DNA of 57,500 nt from Anaeromyces robustus (GCA_002104895.1 MCFG01000218.1:1-57500), one strand, 5' to 3'. Positions 37,740 through 50,252 are shown, numbered from the stretch's first letter. Program-made: numbers and translations. Notes: generated by a model not told the origin, from the sequence alone.

Positions 37740-38969
37740 AAATAAAATATATTATTTTTGAATGTATAGTAGTTTCATACACCCACTAATCCAATAATGT
37801 ATAAAATAAAAAAAAATTTACCAAGGTAACAAAAAAGTAATTTTTTTTTTTACTCATGTTTTTAATGGTGTAAATATTAATAAATAAAAATAATTATTTT
37901 TTATGAAAATAAAAAAATAAAAAATAAAAAAAAAAAAAAATATCATCAATAGAAAGTTGTACAAAGGAAAAAAAAAAATTATTCTGTATTTTCTCTTGAG
38001 ATTTTATAAGATATTTTTATTAACTGAAAATGAAATGGATTGTTAATTAATTAATTACTAATGCATTCAACTATAATTTTCTTAAATACAAACGGTTTTT
38101 AATGGATATTTAGTAAAATATAAAAGGATTTATGGATTATTTCTTAAATAATATGTTGTCAACTAAAATATATATATATATATTATAAAAATAATTTTAT
38201 AATTTAGCAATATGAATAATATATATATATAACAATTTTCTTTCTTTTTATTTAATAGTATAGTATCAGATTATATTGAATCAATGATGATTGAAAAAAA
38301 ATAATAATGGTACTTTTCTAAAAAATGTTAAAACAAAAAAAAAAAAAAAAAAAAAAACAATTTTTTTATTATCTATTAAATACTATTAAATAAAAAGTTT
38401 TTGATTTATAAAAATAATAATATTATTATTATATATTATTACAATGTAATTAATCATTTAATAATAATATTATAAAAATAAAAATGATGATAAAAAATAA
38501 GTTTTTTTTTTTTTTTTTTCCTAAAAACTTTATCTATTAATAACATATTATTTAATAATATCAATAAATGCAAATTCATTATATATAAAATTATTCTTTT
38601 TTTTATAAATTCTTTATTTTATTAATCCTTAATAATATAATTATATTTATTAATATTTTCTAAATGGATTTGTAATTTATTTATTAATTAAATAAAAACA
38701 CTAAATAATATTTTAAATATTTATAATTAATTTTTTTTTTCTTTCATTGGAGAAAGTAATGTAGTATAGAAAAATATATTATATATAGTTTAACTAGTTC
38801 TTTTTTTTTTTTTTTATTTATTTATAAAAACATCTTTTTAATAATTTTAACTATTATTATTATTAAATTATTATTATTAGTTATTATTATTCCTATCATT
38901 TATTTCACTATTACTTTGCAGTAGTTAATAGTTATTATAACAATACCAAAATATGAAGTAGGAATTTCT

Positions 38970-39104
38970 TCAATGTTGATAATTTTTATTTTCATTATTC
39001 CCTAGATTCATATTTAAACGAGCTTTATTTGAATTATCTGTATTTAATATACCTAGACTAAGATCACCTGAACCTTGGTTCAAAATTATATCTACGTCAA
39101 CCAT
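38970..39104 (-). pseudogene. Unidentified 44-codon ORF/relic
   Basis: A minus-strand ATG at 39104 opens 44 codons with non-repetitive composition (VDVDIILNQGSGDLSLG, then KARLNMNLGNN). Upstream minus-strand patches also look coding in other frames: FGTGFNNRI near 39200, NIGDDKFPFTGDIFLSEF near 39400, and YVQDSGNMAYKENGRIIYG near 39560. They suggest a decayed extracellular protein, but the plus strand of the same segment is also open (PRLRSPEPWFK), so the strand is not certain. Family unknown. Confidence 0.3.
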
Positions 39105-39413
39105 ATTTTACTGATACAAAAAAAAAAAAAAAACATCTCAAGAAATGAGAATTTCCCATTTAGAAGTATTAGTATTTATATTTATAATTCTATTGTTAAA
39201 TCCAGTACCAAATAAAAAGCATTTTTATTTGATTATTTATTATAAACTTTATACAATACAAGCTTAACTTTATAATCAAAAGTATTTAAAAGATTTTCTA
39301 TCTCTTATTTCCCTTTTTTTTTTATTAATGTATTCTATCTTAATTTTTTTTTTTAGTTACACAAATTCTGATAGAAATATATCACCAGTAAAAGGAAATT
39401 TGTCATCACCAAT

Positions 39414-39494
39414 ATTCTACACAATATTTTATTTAAAATTATTCTACACAAATATTTTATTTAAAATTATTCTACACAAATATTTTATATAAAA
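39414..39494. repeat. 27-28-bp tandem repeat, three copies
   Basis: ATTCTACACAAATATTTTAT followed by TTAAAATT is repeated three times with spacing 27 and 28 bp. It lies inside the possible relic described at 38970. Confidence 0.85.
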
Positions 39495-40729
39495 TGATAA
39501 GATTTTTTATATTATATTAGCAGTCATAGAAGTGACCATATATAATTCTACCATTTTCTTTGTAAGCCATATTACCAGAATCTTGAACATAAAAAAATTA
39601 TATTTATCTTCTACCATTTTATGAAACTAAAACTCTATAATATAATAGATGGAATATAATATAAACTTTATTGATATATTATCTGTGTAAAATAGTAAGA
39701 ATTTTTAAAATTAAAAAAATATGTCAATTAATGATTATAAAAAAAAATAATAATACTATTATGTTAATATTTATAATAATAATAAATAATAAAATAATTA
39801 ACACATAGTATGTGTAATGATTAAGAATTATCAACACTATAAACATACAGTAGTAAAAATAAATATTATAACATAATTACATTACATAAAATTAAATTGT
39901 AAATGTAAATGTCTTCTACTACTGAACATCCTATAATTTTTTTTAAGTTATGCATGTGCCTTTATATAATAACTTATTATTAACTAATTATTTAATAATG
40001 AAAAATTGTGAAGGATTGTGATTGTGTGATTGTGATTACATTTTACCAAAATGGTGAATTTTTTTTTTTATTTAATTTTAATATAAAATAATTCAATGAA
40101 TAAATAATATTTAAATGAATAAATACATAGTTAAATTAAATAGAAAAATAAAAAATTAAATAAATAGAAAAATGAAAAATAATTATTTTATTTTTGTTGT
40201 AAAAATTTTGTGATGTGAACACAAAATCAAAATATCTTAGATTTAAAAAAATAAATAATAAATAAATAAAAAAATTTAATTTTTTGAAATTTTTAGTATT
40301 ATTTTATATTGTTTTTTCTTTTTTTTCTTTTTTTTTTTTAAATGTCAAATATTAAAAATTTTTATGTGCCGCAAAGTTACTATATTAATAAATCTAATTA
40401 AAGAAAACTTTCTATATAAATTTTACTTATAATAAAAAAAAAAATTAAAAAAAATTAAAAAAATAAAAATTAAAAAATAATGAATATAAAAATAATAATA
40501 TATGAAGAAATACTAATAACAATATATATTAAATATATTTATTTTTTATATATTTATATTAATATATTATATATTAATAATTATATCAATACTATTATAC
40601 TAATATAATAATAATATAATATTAGCATTTTGTTATTAAAAAAAAAAAAAAACGGTGTTAATTATTAAATATGTACATCTACATCTACATATATATATAT
40701 ATTTCTTTTAAAAGAAAAGTTATTAATTA

Positions 40730-40785
40730 ATAGATTATAGATAATAATTAATAATAATAATTAATAATAATCATCTATAATCTAT
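40730..40785. repeat. 56-bp inverted repeat
   Basis: The ends ATAGATTATAGAT and ATCTATAATCTAT are exact reverse complements. The AT-only interior also nearly pairs (AATAATTAAT against ATTAATAATAATC). It could extrude as a hairpin; no element boundary or duplication was found around it. Confidence 0.75.
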
Positions 40786-41419
40786 AAGTAATAATAAATA
40801 TTCTATAATTAATAATTAATAATATAATATGTTTAAAAGAAATTAGAATCATACAATTTATGTAGTTGTAATTCTATTTGTAAATTGTAATTGTATTTAT
40901 TTATGTATTATCATTATATTTTTTTTTTATTTATAATGTATTTTAAATAATATATTTTAAATACAGAAAAATAAATAGAAAATCTGAGAAGATCATCACA
41001 AGTAATAACAATAATAATAAAAAAATAAGGAATGACCTGGAGTCATCACAATTATAAATAATAAATAGTAATTATATAATAATAAAATATAATAATAAAA
41101 TATAATAATAATTTTTTTAACATTATGTAATATATAAAACAATTATTTTTTTATACGTAAAAGAAAATTTGTTATTCTATTAAAACAAAAAAAAAAAAAA
41201 AGGGATTTAAATATTATAAATAAATTGAAAATAAAGGAGTGAAATGTTTTAAATTGATTTTACATTTTAAATAAATAAACACAAGCCACTCTTAATTTTT
41301 AAAAAAAATAATGTTAAATTAATATACATTTAAAAATGTATCAATTTATATTAAATGTGCCATACAGTATGTGTAAATTACATTACATATAATGTAATTA
41401 ATAAATGAAAAAATGATAA

Positions 41420-41429
41420 CAATTTTAAC
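41420..41429. repeat. Left target-site duplication CAATTTTAAC
   Basis: Identical to the 10-mer at 41994-42003 on the other side of the inverted-repeat element. Confidence 0.7.
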
Positions 41430-41993
41430 CTGAGTGTAGCACTTCGGCAATGTACATGAAATTTTTAGCATTGATAGGTCCTTTACGCCACATTTCATAT
41501 TGTAAATTTATATAAATATTTTTAACGCCACATTTATATAAAAAATTTTTAAGAGAATTTATATACTAGTACTTGTATATTAAAACATTTCTTATTTATT
41601 TCATAATTTAAAGAATTATAAATATAAATTTTAAATTTCACTTAATATTTTATTTATTTCATAATTTTAAGAATTATAAATATAAATTTTAAATTTCACT
41701 TAATATTTTATTTATTTCATAATTTAAAGAATTATAAATATAAATTTTAAATTTCACTTAATATTTTATTTATTTCATAAGTTAAATAAAAAAAAAAAAA
41801 AGAAATATTAATAAAAAGAAGATACCACTAATAAATTGGTTTCATAAATCAATAATAAATAAAATATTGATTTTAATAATATAATAAATTTTTTATTAAT
41901 TTAATTTATAAGCCACAATATAATACATTTAAATAATACGTTATTTTAATGCGCGATACATTTACGAAATACATTGCCGAAATGCACACTTCC
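41430..41993. mobile_element. Non-autonomous DNA transposon (MITE, Mutator-like by target duplication)
   Basis: The 564-bp segment is bounded by inverted repeats: left end CTGAGTGTAGCACTTCGGCAATG, right end reading inward GGAAGTGTGCATTTCGGCAATG, about 22-25 bp with few mismatches. Both ends are flanked by the identical 10-mer CAATTTTAAC (41420-41429 and 41994-42003), which is a target-site duplication. A 9-11-bp duplication is typical of Mutator-like elements. There is no coding capacity. The interior carries a repeated ACGCCACATTT word (near 41485 and 41525) and three and a third copies of a 58-bp unit. The GC-containing ends contrast with the AT-only interior. Mobility would need a transposase encoded elsewhere. 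Confidence 0.75.
41592..41781. repeat. 58-bp tandem repeat inside the MITE
   Basis: TTATTTATTTCATAATTTAA begins copies at 41592, 41650, 41708 and 41766, a constant 58-bp period; three full copies and one partial. Copies differ by one or two bases, so the expansion is recent. Confidence 0.95.
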
Positions 41994-42003
41994 CAATTTT
42001 AAC
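41994..42003. repeat. Right target-site duplication CAATTTTAAC
   Basis: Matches the left 10-mer at 41420-41429 exactly. Confidence 0.7.
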
Positions 42004-42656
42004 AATTAACTACAAAAAATAAAAAAAAATCATTATGAAAAATACCCACATCCATATTTAATAATTATTTAATAATAATTGTACAATTTGAATAATAATA
42101 TTTATTAAATTAAATTAAAGGAAAAGTGATATAAAAAAAAAAAGGGGTCAAAATAAATAAAAAAAAAAAAAGTTTAATATTAATTTTTATTTTTATTAAT
42201 TTATTAATATTTTTATTTTATTATTATTAATTTATTAAATTTATTTATTATAAAGATTTATTATATAAAAACAAATTAAAACTATTCAAATATATGATGA
42301 TTAATACATTTATATTATATTATATTATAAAAATTGTATATAAAATTCTTAGAAAAAAAATAATATTACAATATAAAATATAAAATAAAGATTTTATATA
42401 AAATACTTTTTTTTTAATATAATTTTCATTTATTAAAAATAAATTAATTATGTAAAAGTGGAAAAAAAAAATAAAAATAAAAATAAAAATAAATAAATAA
42501 ATAAATAAATAAAAATTAATAAATAAATAAATAATAAATAAATAAATAAATAATAAATAAATAAATAAATAACAAGTAAATGAATATTAATATAAATAAA
42601 TAAATAATAAATAAATAAAAAAATAAATAAATCTATAATAAATAAATAAAAATTAA

Positions 42657-42691
<35 letters not shown>

Positions 42692-43887
42692 ATCTAATTA
42701 AAAATTATTTAAAAATATTCACATGTATAATAATATTAAAATTATTAATATTGAATTTTCATTTTTATAATTTTACATTTTCTTTTTATTTTTTAAATTT
42801 AATAATATTTCAAATTTTTTGAAAATATATTGTTAATTGAAAATGCTCATATATTTGTAATATATTATTATATATGATATCAATTTGTTCATCTTCATAA
42901 TTTAATAAGAATTATAATATATTTATATATAAATATATATATAAAATAAAGGATAATCATTTTTTTTAAATTATGAAATTCTTAAAATCTGAAATTTTTA
43001 ATAAAAATTTTATTATTTAAAGTTTAACCACTACAGTATGCCATATATAAAATTTCCATATATAGTAATAAAATCAATTGTGTAACACATATCAATTATA
43101 TTCCATTATATTCGAAACGCATATAAAAATAATATATAAATATTGTTACAGGATTTCCTTAAATGGAATTATTAATTAAATCATAACATTTTATTATATG
43201 GATGAGGATAATAATTATATTCTGTATGTATTATAATATATTTAATAATATTAAAATATACAAGAACTTTATATAAAGTTATTAATTTAATATAATATAA
43301 TTGTATTGCAGCATTATATTATATTACAAAATATTATTTAATATTTATATTATTTTATAATTATAATATATGGTGAATAAATATTGAAAATCAATCATAC
43401 ATAAAATAAAAAAAAAAAAAAAAAAAATGTTAAATTCCTTATATAAAAACAAAATTTGTCTTTTGGAATTTTGAACTTTTTTCTTTTTATTTTATTTACT
43501 TTTTATTAACAAGTAATTTAATTTCAATTATTTATAATATAAAGTTTTAATATTTATTTATACAAAAAAAAAAAAAAAAAAAAAAAAAGAAAGAATCAAA
43601 GAATAGTAAATTGTAATTTCTTTTTTTTTAAAAAATAAATAAATAAATAATAAAAAAAAAAAAATAAAAAAAAAAATAAAAGAAAGAAATTATAAATATA
43701 TTATGATTTTTATAATTTAAAAAGCAATAAAAAATTTATATATTCAATAAAAAAAATTATTTATATTATAATAGTGATAAACAATTATTATCAATAATAA
43801 AGATTATATTTCATAAAAAGAAAATAAAAATTTAAAATTTATTTAATATATCTTTAAAATATAAATAATAAGTCAATACATTTAAAA
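42004..43887. other. Intergenic AT-rich spacer
   Basis: Includes a 220-base run of AAAT/AATA tracts (42470-42692) and several poly(A) runs. The segment 43025-43170 has scattered G and C (CCATATATAAAATTTCC-type words) but no open frame of note. The final 280 bases are the promoter side of the SH3 protein gene, rich in A. Confidence 0.7.
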
Positions 43888-45027
43888 ATGAAATCTATAT
43901 TTGTTACTGCTTTAGCTACCATTTGTTTACTTTGTAAGCAAGGTTTAGCTTATGAAAATGGTTAGTATATGTATATTTTTTTTTTATTGTTTATAAACGT
44001 TTAAAAATACCTATTTATTCATTATTTATATTATTGTTATTAAAACATTTAATAATAATATTAATAATTTATAGTTCAATATGCTAATACTGAAAATACT
44101 GTAAATCAATATCAAAATCAAGGCAATTATGTTCAAAATAATAATAATTATGAAAATTCATATACTAATAGTAATATAAATCAAAATAATGCTGTTCAAA
44201 ATAATCAAATGGATGCTATTGAAACCATGAATCAAGATGTTAATCAATACATCAACCAAAATTTAAACAATAATAATAACCTACCAGTTAATAATTATGC
44301 TAATACAAACATTAATTATAATAACAATGTACCACAACAACAACAACAACAACAACCAACTGTTATACCAGAAACTCAAAAAGAAGAAAGATCAAATACT
44401 TCATCATACGTGTTAGGTGGTATTGGTTTTACTGGTGTAGCCTTTATCGCTGCTTTCGGTTATAAAAATTATAAAAAAAGTGTTGATTTAAATAAATTTA
44501 AAGAAGAAATTTTAACCGAAAGTAGTGCTATTACTAAACCAGAAAAGGCTAAAAAATCAAACACCTTAACTAGATTATCAAGAAGTTTAAGTTTAAGTTT
44601 TGTTAATAGAGATGATGCTTTTATTGATGATAAACCAGTTGTATCAGAATCTCTTTATTCTAAAAATTTCTCTCTTACTAAAAATAGAGCTTACAAGTGT
44701 CATGTAGCTTGGACACCACTTGTTTCTGATGAAATTATTTTAAGACGTGGTGATCTTGTTTGTGTTAAGGAATCATTTAGTGATGGTTATTCTCTTGGTC
44801 GTAATTTATCCACTAAATTTGATGGTATTTTCCCAACTTGTTGTTTAACAAATCAAAAAGATCAAATTATGGGTTCTGAATTAATTAAAAATGGTAAATT
44901 TGTATCTATTTTAAAGAGAACAACCTCAAAGAATAAGGCTAAACGTACCAGAAGAGCTTCATCAGTATCTGCTGTTCTTCCAAGTTGGGTTCAAAAAACT
45001 GAATTGACATCAATATTAACTCAATAA
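43888..45027 (+). CDS. Single-pass membrane protein with cytosolic SH3 domain (Fus1-like architecture)
   Basis: Two exons, 43888-43960 and 44075-45027, joined in phase 1 (GTTAGT...ATAG) to give 341 aa. The first exon, which is short, supplies a signal peptide (MKSIFVTALATICLLC, cleavage near LAYEN). Residues 25-130 are Asn/Gln/Tyr-rich with a Q7 run, probably extracellular. One helix lies at about 135-154 (GGIGFTGVAFIAAFGY), followed by basic residues, so the C-terminus is inside. A Ser-rich basic segment (LTRLSRSLSLSF) precedes an SH3 domain at about 230-282, with DEIILRRGDLVCV, DGYSLGRNL and GIFPTCCL; the usual tryptophan pair is replaced by GYS. The tail is Lys/Arg-rich. The order signal, low-complexity ectodomain, helix and SH3 is that of yeast Fus1-type proteins in cell fusion and polarity. 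The function here is inferred from architecture only. Confidence 0.8.
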
Positions 45028-46808
45028 AAAAAAAGATGAAATAAACAATAATTGATTATATTATATTATTATATAAATAAAAAGAAGTAATGTGATATAT
45101 TCTTTTTAAAAGTAATGGTAAAAAGAATATTGAAAACGAAAAAAAAAAAAAAGAAAACAAATTAATAATAAGAACCAAAAAAAAAAAAGATGGGAAAAAA
45201 CAATGAGAATAATTTATATATATATAATTATTTAAAAGATTATCATTAATATAGTTTTTTTTTATCTTTTTTTTTTTTTCAAAAAAAAAATTTTTTTTAT
45301 TATTTTTTTCAAATTATATATTATTTCTTTTCTTTTTTCTTTTTTATTTATTAAGTTAAATTTTAAATATAGATTTTTTTTTTATATATCCTTTTTTAAA
45401 TATAATATAGTTAAAACAATAATTTATATTATTATTTTAATTATGTTTAAATTTTTTAATAGAGAAAAACATATAGATAAAAAATATAATTTAATATAAT
45501 ATATGTAAATGTTAATATTAAAATATATATAACTGCTATATGTAAATAATTTTAAAATTAATTAGTTTTTTTTTTTTATTGTTTTTTAGATTAACAATAT
45601 AAAGTAAAAATTTCTATAAAAAAAAATAAATATAAAAAATAATTTAATTATAATTAAAAAAATAAAAAGAAAAGTTTTTAATTCTTTTATTTATTATAAT
45701 ATAATTATATAATTAAAAAAATTAAATATTAACTTTTTTTTCTTTTATTTATTTTTTAATTATAACTTTTTATTTTTTATATTTTCTTTTTCTTTTTTTT
45801 TTTTTTATTTTTATTTTTTTTTTTTTTTTAAACTTTTAACACTTTTTTACCTAAACTGGTTTACAAACTAAAAAAAAAAAAATTATAACGATAACTAATT
45901 TATTAAATAAAAATTACATATAAAAAAAAAATTAATATTTATAATTTATTGTTTTGTTGTTCTGTTATATATCTAATACCTTTTTTATATTATTATTGTT
46001 ATTTTTGGTGTATTTAATAAATAATAATAATAATAATAATAATAATTTATTTATTTAATGAGAGGAAAACAATCATTATTTAAATTATTTGCCCAACCAT
46101 GATTACATTTGCTTTTTTGTTGTCTTTGAAAGTTTAAAGAAATATATATATATAATATATTCATAATTATTTAATGATTTGGTAAATAATTTTAAACATA
46201 ATAATTTTTTTTTAAATTTAAATAGTAATACTTCAATTGGAAAGGAGAAAAAAAAAAAGATATATACTATATTTTTTTTATATGAAACAATCTACTTAGT
46301 TCTTATCTTTTAAATTATAATTTTTTATTTTTTTTAACAGAATTTCTTATTATCATTATTATTATAATTTATAATTTATTATTTATTAATTTATTATTAG
46401 AATTAAATTTTATTATTAATAATTAAAGTTACGCCTTAATATCGCCGTGAAAAGGAGAAAAATCATTAATTGTTAAACTTCTTTTTTTTAATTAAATGAT
46501 TAAAGATAAAATCATTTTTTACAAAGAACAAAAAAAAATTTTTTTCTTTTTCTCTTTGATATTATGGAATCATTGTAAATGTTTATTATATGAAAAACGA
46601 ATAAAATAAAATAAAAGAAAAGAAAATAAAAATAGAAACTAAAAAAAAAAAAAAAAAAAGAATTTTTAAAAAACAAAATAAAAAATAAATAAATAAATAA
46701 ATAAATAAATAAATATATAAAATTATATATTAAAAAATATATATATATAAAAAAAAACGAAATAATAAAAATTAGAAAAAAACTATATAAATATAAAATA
46801 AAAAAAAA
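45028..46808. other. Intergenic AT-rich spacer
   Basis: Poly(T)-rich throughout. Two less biased patches exist: 46058-46135 reads minus as KSKCNHGWANNLNNDCFPL before a stop, and 46430-46475 reads minus as MIFLLFTAILRR from an ATG and ends at a GTAACT donor-like site. They could be exons of a very small minus-strand gene, but no consistent splice join was found. Confidence 0.55.
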
Positions 46809-47315
46809 ATGAATTGGTTTAGAATTATTCTTGATGGTATTGCTATGAGTGCAATATTTAATTTTGGAGTAGCTGCTTTTTATATATATATGCCCCATTC
46901 ATTTATAACCATGTTTCCAAAAAAATTAAGAGATAAAGCAAGACCGGTAACAAGAGAAGAACATAAACATGTTATTATTATGTGTATAACCATTTATCCT
47001 GCATTAATTTTATGGGGTGTATTAAGTAGTTTAGAAGCAAATATTCATGGATTTTGGAATTTATTTTGGAAATCTTATATAGAAATGATGTTTATGAGTA
47101 TTGGAGATTTAGTATTTTTAGATTATATGTTACTTAAAAAAACCGGTACTAGACTTCATGCTGATGGAGTAAAAGGTGATCCATTTTATAAACCAAAAAA
47201 TGAATTATTACAATTAGGTATACCAGAACATCTTGTAGTATGGCCATTAGTTTTTTGTCCATTAGTAGGTTTTATATCTGCTGGATTAGGCCTACTTATT
47301 AGACATTTTATATAA
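46809..47315 (+). CDS. Small four-helix integral membrane protein, bacterial-like
   Basis: Intronless 168-aa protein with four predicted helices: about 8-28, 56-74, 88-108 and 143-166. Between helix 1 and 2 is a conserved-looking amphipathic stretch (FPKKLRDKARPVTREEHKH). Helix 3 is followed by GDLVFLDYMLLKK and a soluble loop, ADGVKGDPFYKPKNELLQ. The overall layout and loop resemble uncharacterised four-helix membrane proteins of Clostridia and related gut bacteria, as far as I recall that family; I cannot name a function. Absence of introns beside intron-bearing genes would fit transfer from bacteria, but the codon use is as AT-biased as its neighbours, so any transfer is old. The start is set by the only upstream ATG after an A-rich leader. 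Confidence 0.75.
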   Translation: MNWFRIILDGIAMSAIFNFGVAAFYIYMPHSFITMFPKKLRDKARPVTREEHKHVIIMCITIYPALILWGVLSSLEANIHGFWNLFWKSYIEMMFMSIGDLVFLDYMLLKKTGTRLHADGVKGDPFYKPKNELLQLGIPEHLVVWPLVFCPLVGFISAGLGLLIRHFI

Positions 47316-47745
47316 TAATAATAATAAATACTAAAAAACAAAAAAAAAAAAAATATCGAAATAAAAGTATAATAATTCTTATATTTCTATTAAAAAACAA
47401 AGATATATATATATTATTAAAGATATAATAAATGAATATAAATAAATAAATAATTCTTTTTTTTTACTTCATTTATTTATAATACTATTATTAATTAATA
47501 TTTATATTATTATTATTATTTTAACTGATATTATCGTTTTTTTTTTTCATGTAAATAAAGAAAAAATTAATCTCGTAATATAAGGAATATATTTTATTTT
47601 ATTTATTTTTTGTTTCTGTTTTTATTTTGTTTTTGCTTTATATTATTATAAATATTATAAACAGAATATATATAAATATATATTTATATTAATATAACTA
47701 TTTCTCTCTTTTTTTTTTTCTTATAATACTATTTACTACTCTATT

Positions 47746-47783
<38 letters not shown>

Positions 47784-47894
47784 TTAATGTTTTATAAATA
47801 TTATAAGCAGTATATAATATATATATTAATTTTAAACTTGTTTTAATATAACTATATCTCTTTTTTTTCTTATAATACTATTTATTACTCCATT

Positions 47895-47926
<32 letters not shown>

Positions 47927-49057
47927 TTCTTTCTTTTAATTCTCTCCTTTGTTATTTTTCTTTACAACATTTTATTTTTTTTTTATAAATAACCATATAT
48001 TATGGAAAAATTATTTAATTATTAAAACATTCATTTATATAATTTTTGTCTATTATTTCTATTTAATTTTATTGATATATAATATAACAAGTTTTTATAT
48101 ATATATATATATATTTTTATTATTTTTCTATTTTTTCTTTTTGAAAAGAATAATTAATTTTAATTATTTTATTATTTCATTTTTTTTTTTTATTAATCGA
48201 AAAAAAAAAATTTTTTTTTTATTTCAATTTTTGTTATGAAATGCATAGTTTATTATAGAATAATTTATTTTATGATGTTTGGCATGTAAATAAAATTTAA
48301 AAATTCTTTGATATAAAATAAAATTTTTAAACTTTATTTTAAAAAAAAAACTATTTAAAGTTTTATGTTTCGAAAAAAAAAAAAATAAAATAAAATAAAA
48401 AAAAAAAAAAAAAGATAAATAATGATAAATAATACTAATAATTATAATAATATAATAAAAAAAATAATAAACAATATTTTAATAATATATTAATCATAAT
48501 ATCTTTGTTTTTTTATTTTTTTTTTTAAATAATAAATAATAATAAAAAAAAATTAAATATATAATGGATAAATAGTAATATTAAAGAATTAAAAAAAAAT
48601 TCTTAATACTTAATATTTAAAAAAAATTTATCCATAAAGAAGATATTAAAAAAAAAAAATTATTATATTTTCATTTATATGTATTTGTTATAATCTATTA
48701 ATATAATATTTTTTATTAATTGTTTTGTTTTTTTTTTGTTTTGTAATTAAAAAATACCTGTTTTATTTTTATTTTTTTTGAATAATTTTTGATTAGTTTA
48801 TTCCTATTATCAGAATAATAAAATAATATATATATATAACTATATATATATATTTAAATTTTCATTTAAGAAGAAAAAAAAAATATTTTTTCATATTTTT
48901 CTCTTTAAAAAAAAAAAAAAGCATAATCATAATACAACAAAAATCAATATTTAATATTTAAAATATAATAAAAAAAAGAGGGAACAACAACAACAACAAA
49001 AAAAAAGAAAGCATCACTTTTTTTTCTTTTTTATATTTTAATATTATTATTATTATT
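47316..49057. other. Intergenic AT-rich spacer
   Basis: Contains two related segments (about 47640-47790 and 47790-47930) sharing ATATATTAATTTTAA-like, TATTACTC and (ATT)n parts, which suggests an old tandem duplication of about 140 bp. The open frame at 47949 is hydrophobic AT noise. No gene was seen. Confidence 0.65.
47694..47933. repeat. Imperfect tandem duplication, period about 140 bp
   Basis: ATAACTATTTCTCTCTTTTT, then CTTATAATACTATTTACTACTC, ATTTCATTATTATT and a (TTA)n tract occur twice in the same order (start near 47694 and 47848). The copies differ in poly(T) and (TTA)n length. Confidence 0.7.
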
Positions 49058-49736
49058 ATGCTTTATCCAAAAAATAGTAGATATCATTCTAGTTATCATG
49101 AACCATTATTTTTTGAACCATCAAAAGATATAGCAGATTCAAGAACTCAAACTTATTTTCATTGGTATAAGGGCGTAGGTGAAGGAAATGAAGGAGGAAG
49201 AAGAGATAATAATAATAATATAATTCAAGATAAAAATTTTTATCCTTCGCGATGGCCAAGAATTACTAATAATGAAAGAAATTATAGTCATGAAGTATTT
49301 AAATTTGGTAATTGTACTCCATTAAATAATAATACAAAAAAATCAATAAATTATCTATTTTCTTCTTCTTCTTCTTCTTCTTCTCCACATATAAGAGGTA
49401 AAATAAAATAAAATAAAATAAATTAATATAAAAATAAAATATAAAATATAAAATAAAAAATAAAAAAATATATAATGAATATATATATATATTATGATAA
49501 AATTATATACTTTTACAAAAGAATATTTAATATATATAAAAATAAAAAAAATTAATGATTATATTAATACTAATATATTATAAATTATGAATATATAATA
49601 TTATAAAATATATAATATAAAAAAATAATAATAATAAAGATATTGAAAGATTTACTACAGCTAATATTGATGATTATTTAAGAAATGAACAGAAAGAAAG
49701 AAAAGAAATTAAACAAAGTTATATTAATTCAGTAAA

Positions 49737-49783
<47 letters not shown>

Positions 49784-50218
49784 TATAATCAAATATTTAT
49801 TATTATAAAGTAGTATTAAAAATTTTTTAAATTGTATATATATATATTTTTTTAATATTTATTATATTTATTATTATATAAATATATATATATAATAATA
49901 AATAAATAAATAAATAAATAGATTAAATAGAGAAAAAAGAGAAAGAGAAAGATGGAATAAAATAGTTAATCAAGATAATCTAGCAAAAGAAAGATTAGAA
50001 GAAAGACGATGTCATTCACGAAATAATAAGCCAGGGTATATATATTTATATAAAAAAGAAAGAAAAAAATATATATATTAATATGTATATATATTTTTTA
50101 TAACTAATAACTAATTTATATATATATATTATATTTTATTTATTATATATAATATATAAATATGTATATACCTTTTTTTTTCCCTTTCCCCCCTTATTTC
50201 TCGTTATCATTTTATTCT

Positions 50219-50252
<34 letters not shown>

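Larger units (their letters stand above)
37408..41419. other. Gene-poor AT-rich region
   Basis: Starts with the receptor 3' flank. A 45-base near-pure A tract lies near 37690-37738. Between 38960 and 39620 there are less AT-biased patches (annotated as a weak relic). A 15-bp palindrome ACACATAGTATGTGT sits at 39801-39815, and a related word, ACAGTATGTGTAA, near 41365. A possible orphan exon, TATAGTATCAGATTATATTG, near 38260 follows an acceptor-like ATTTAATAG but has no partner. Nothing else is supported. Confidence 0.6.

Noticed and set aside
37404-37782. Minus open frames downstream of the receptor gene
   Set aside because: Hydrophobic translations of (AAT)n and poly(A); converge on a supported gene without their own signals.
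46430-46475. Similarity of CCGTGAAAAGGAGAAAA to CCGTGAAGGAGAAAA in the GC-richer island
   Set aside because: Only about 15 bases match and flanks do not; too short to call a third copy.
46512-46898. 128-aa minus open frame overlapping the four-helix protein gene
   Set aside because: Mostly Phe/Ile/Leu from AAATAAAT repeats; antisense to a clear gene.
47949-48239. 96-aa plus open frame
   Set aside because: Low-complexity Phe/Ile/Tyr sequence in AT-only DNA.
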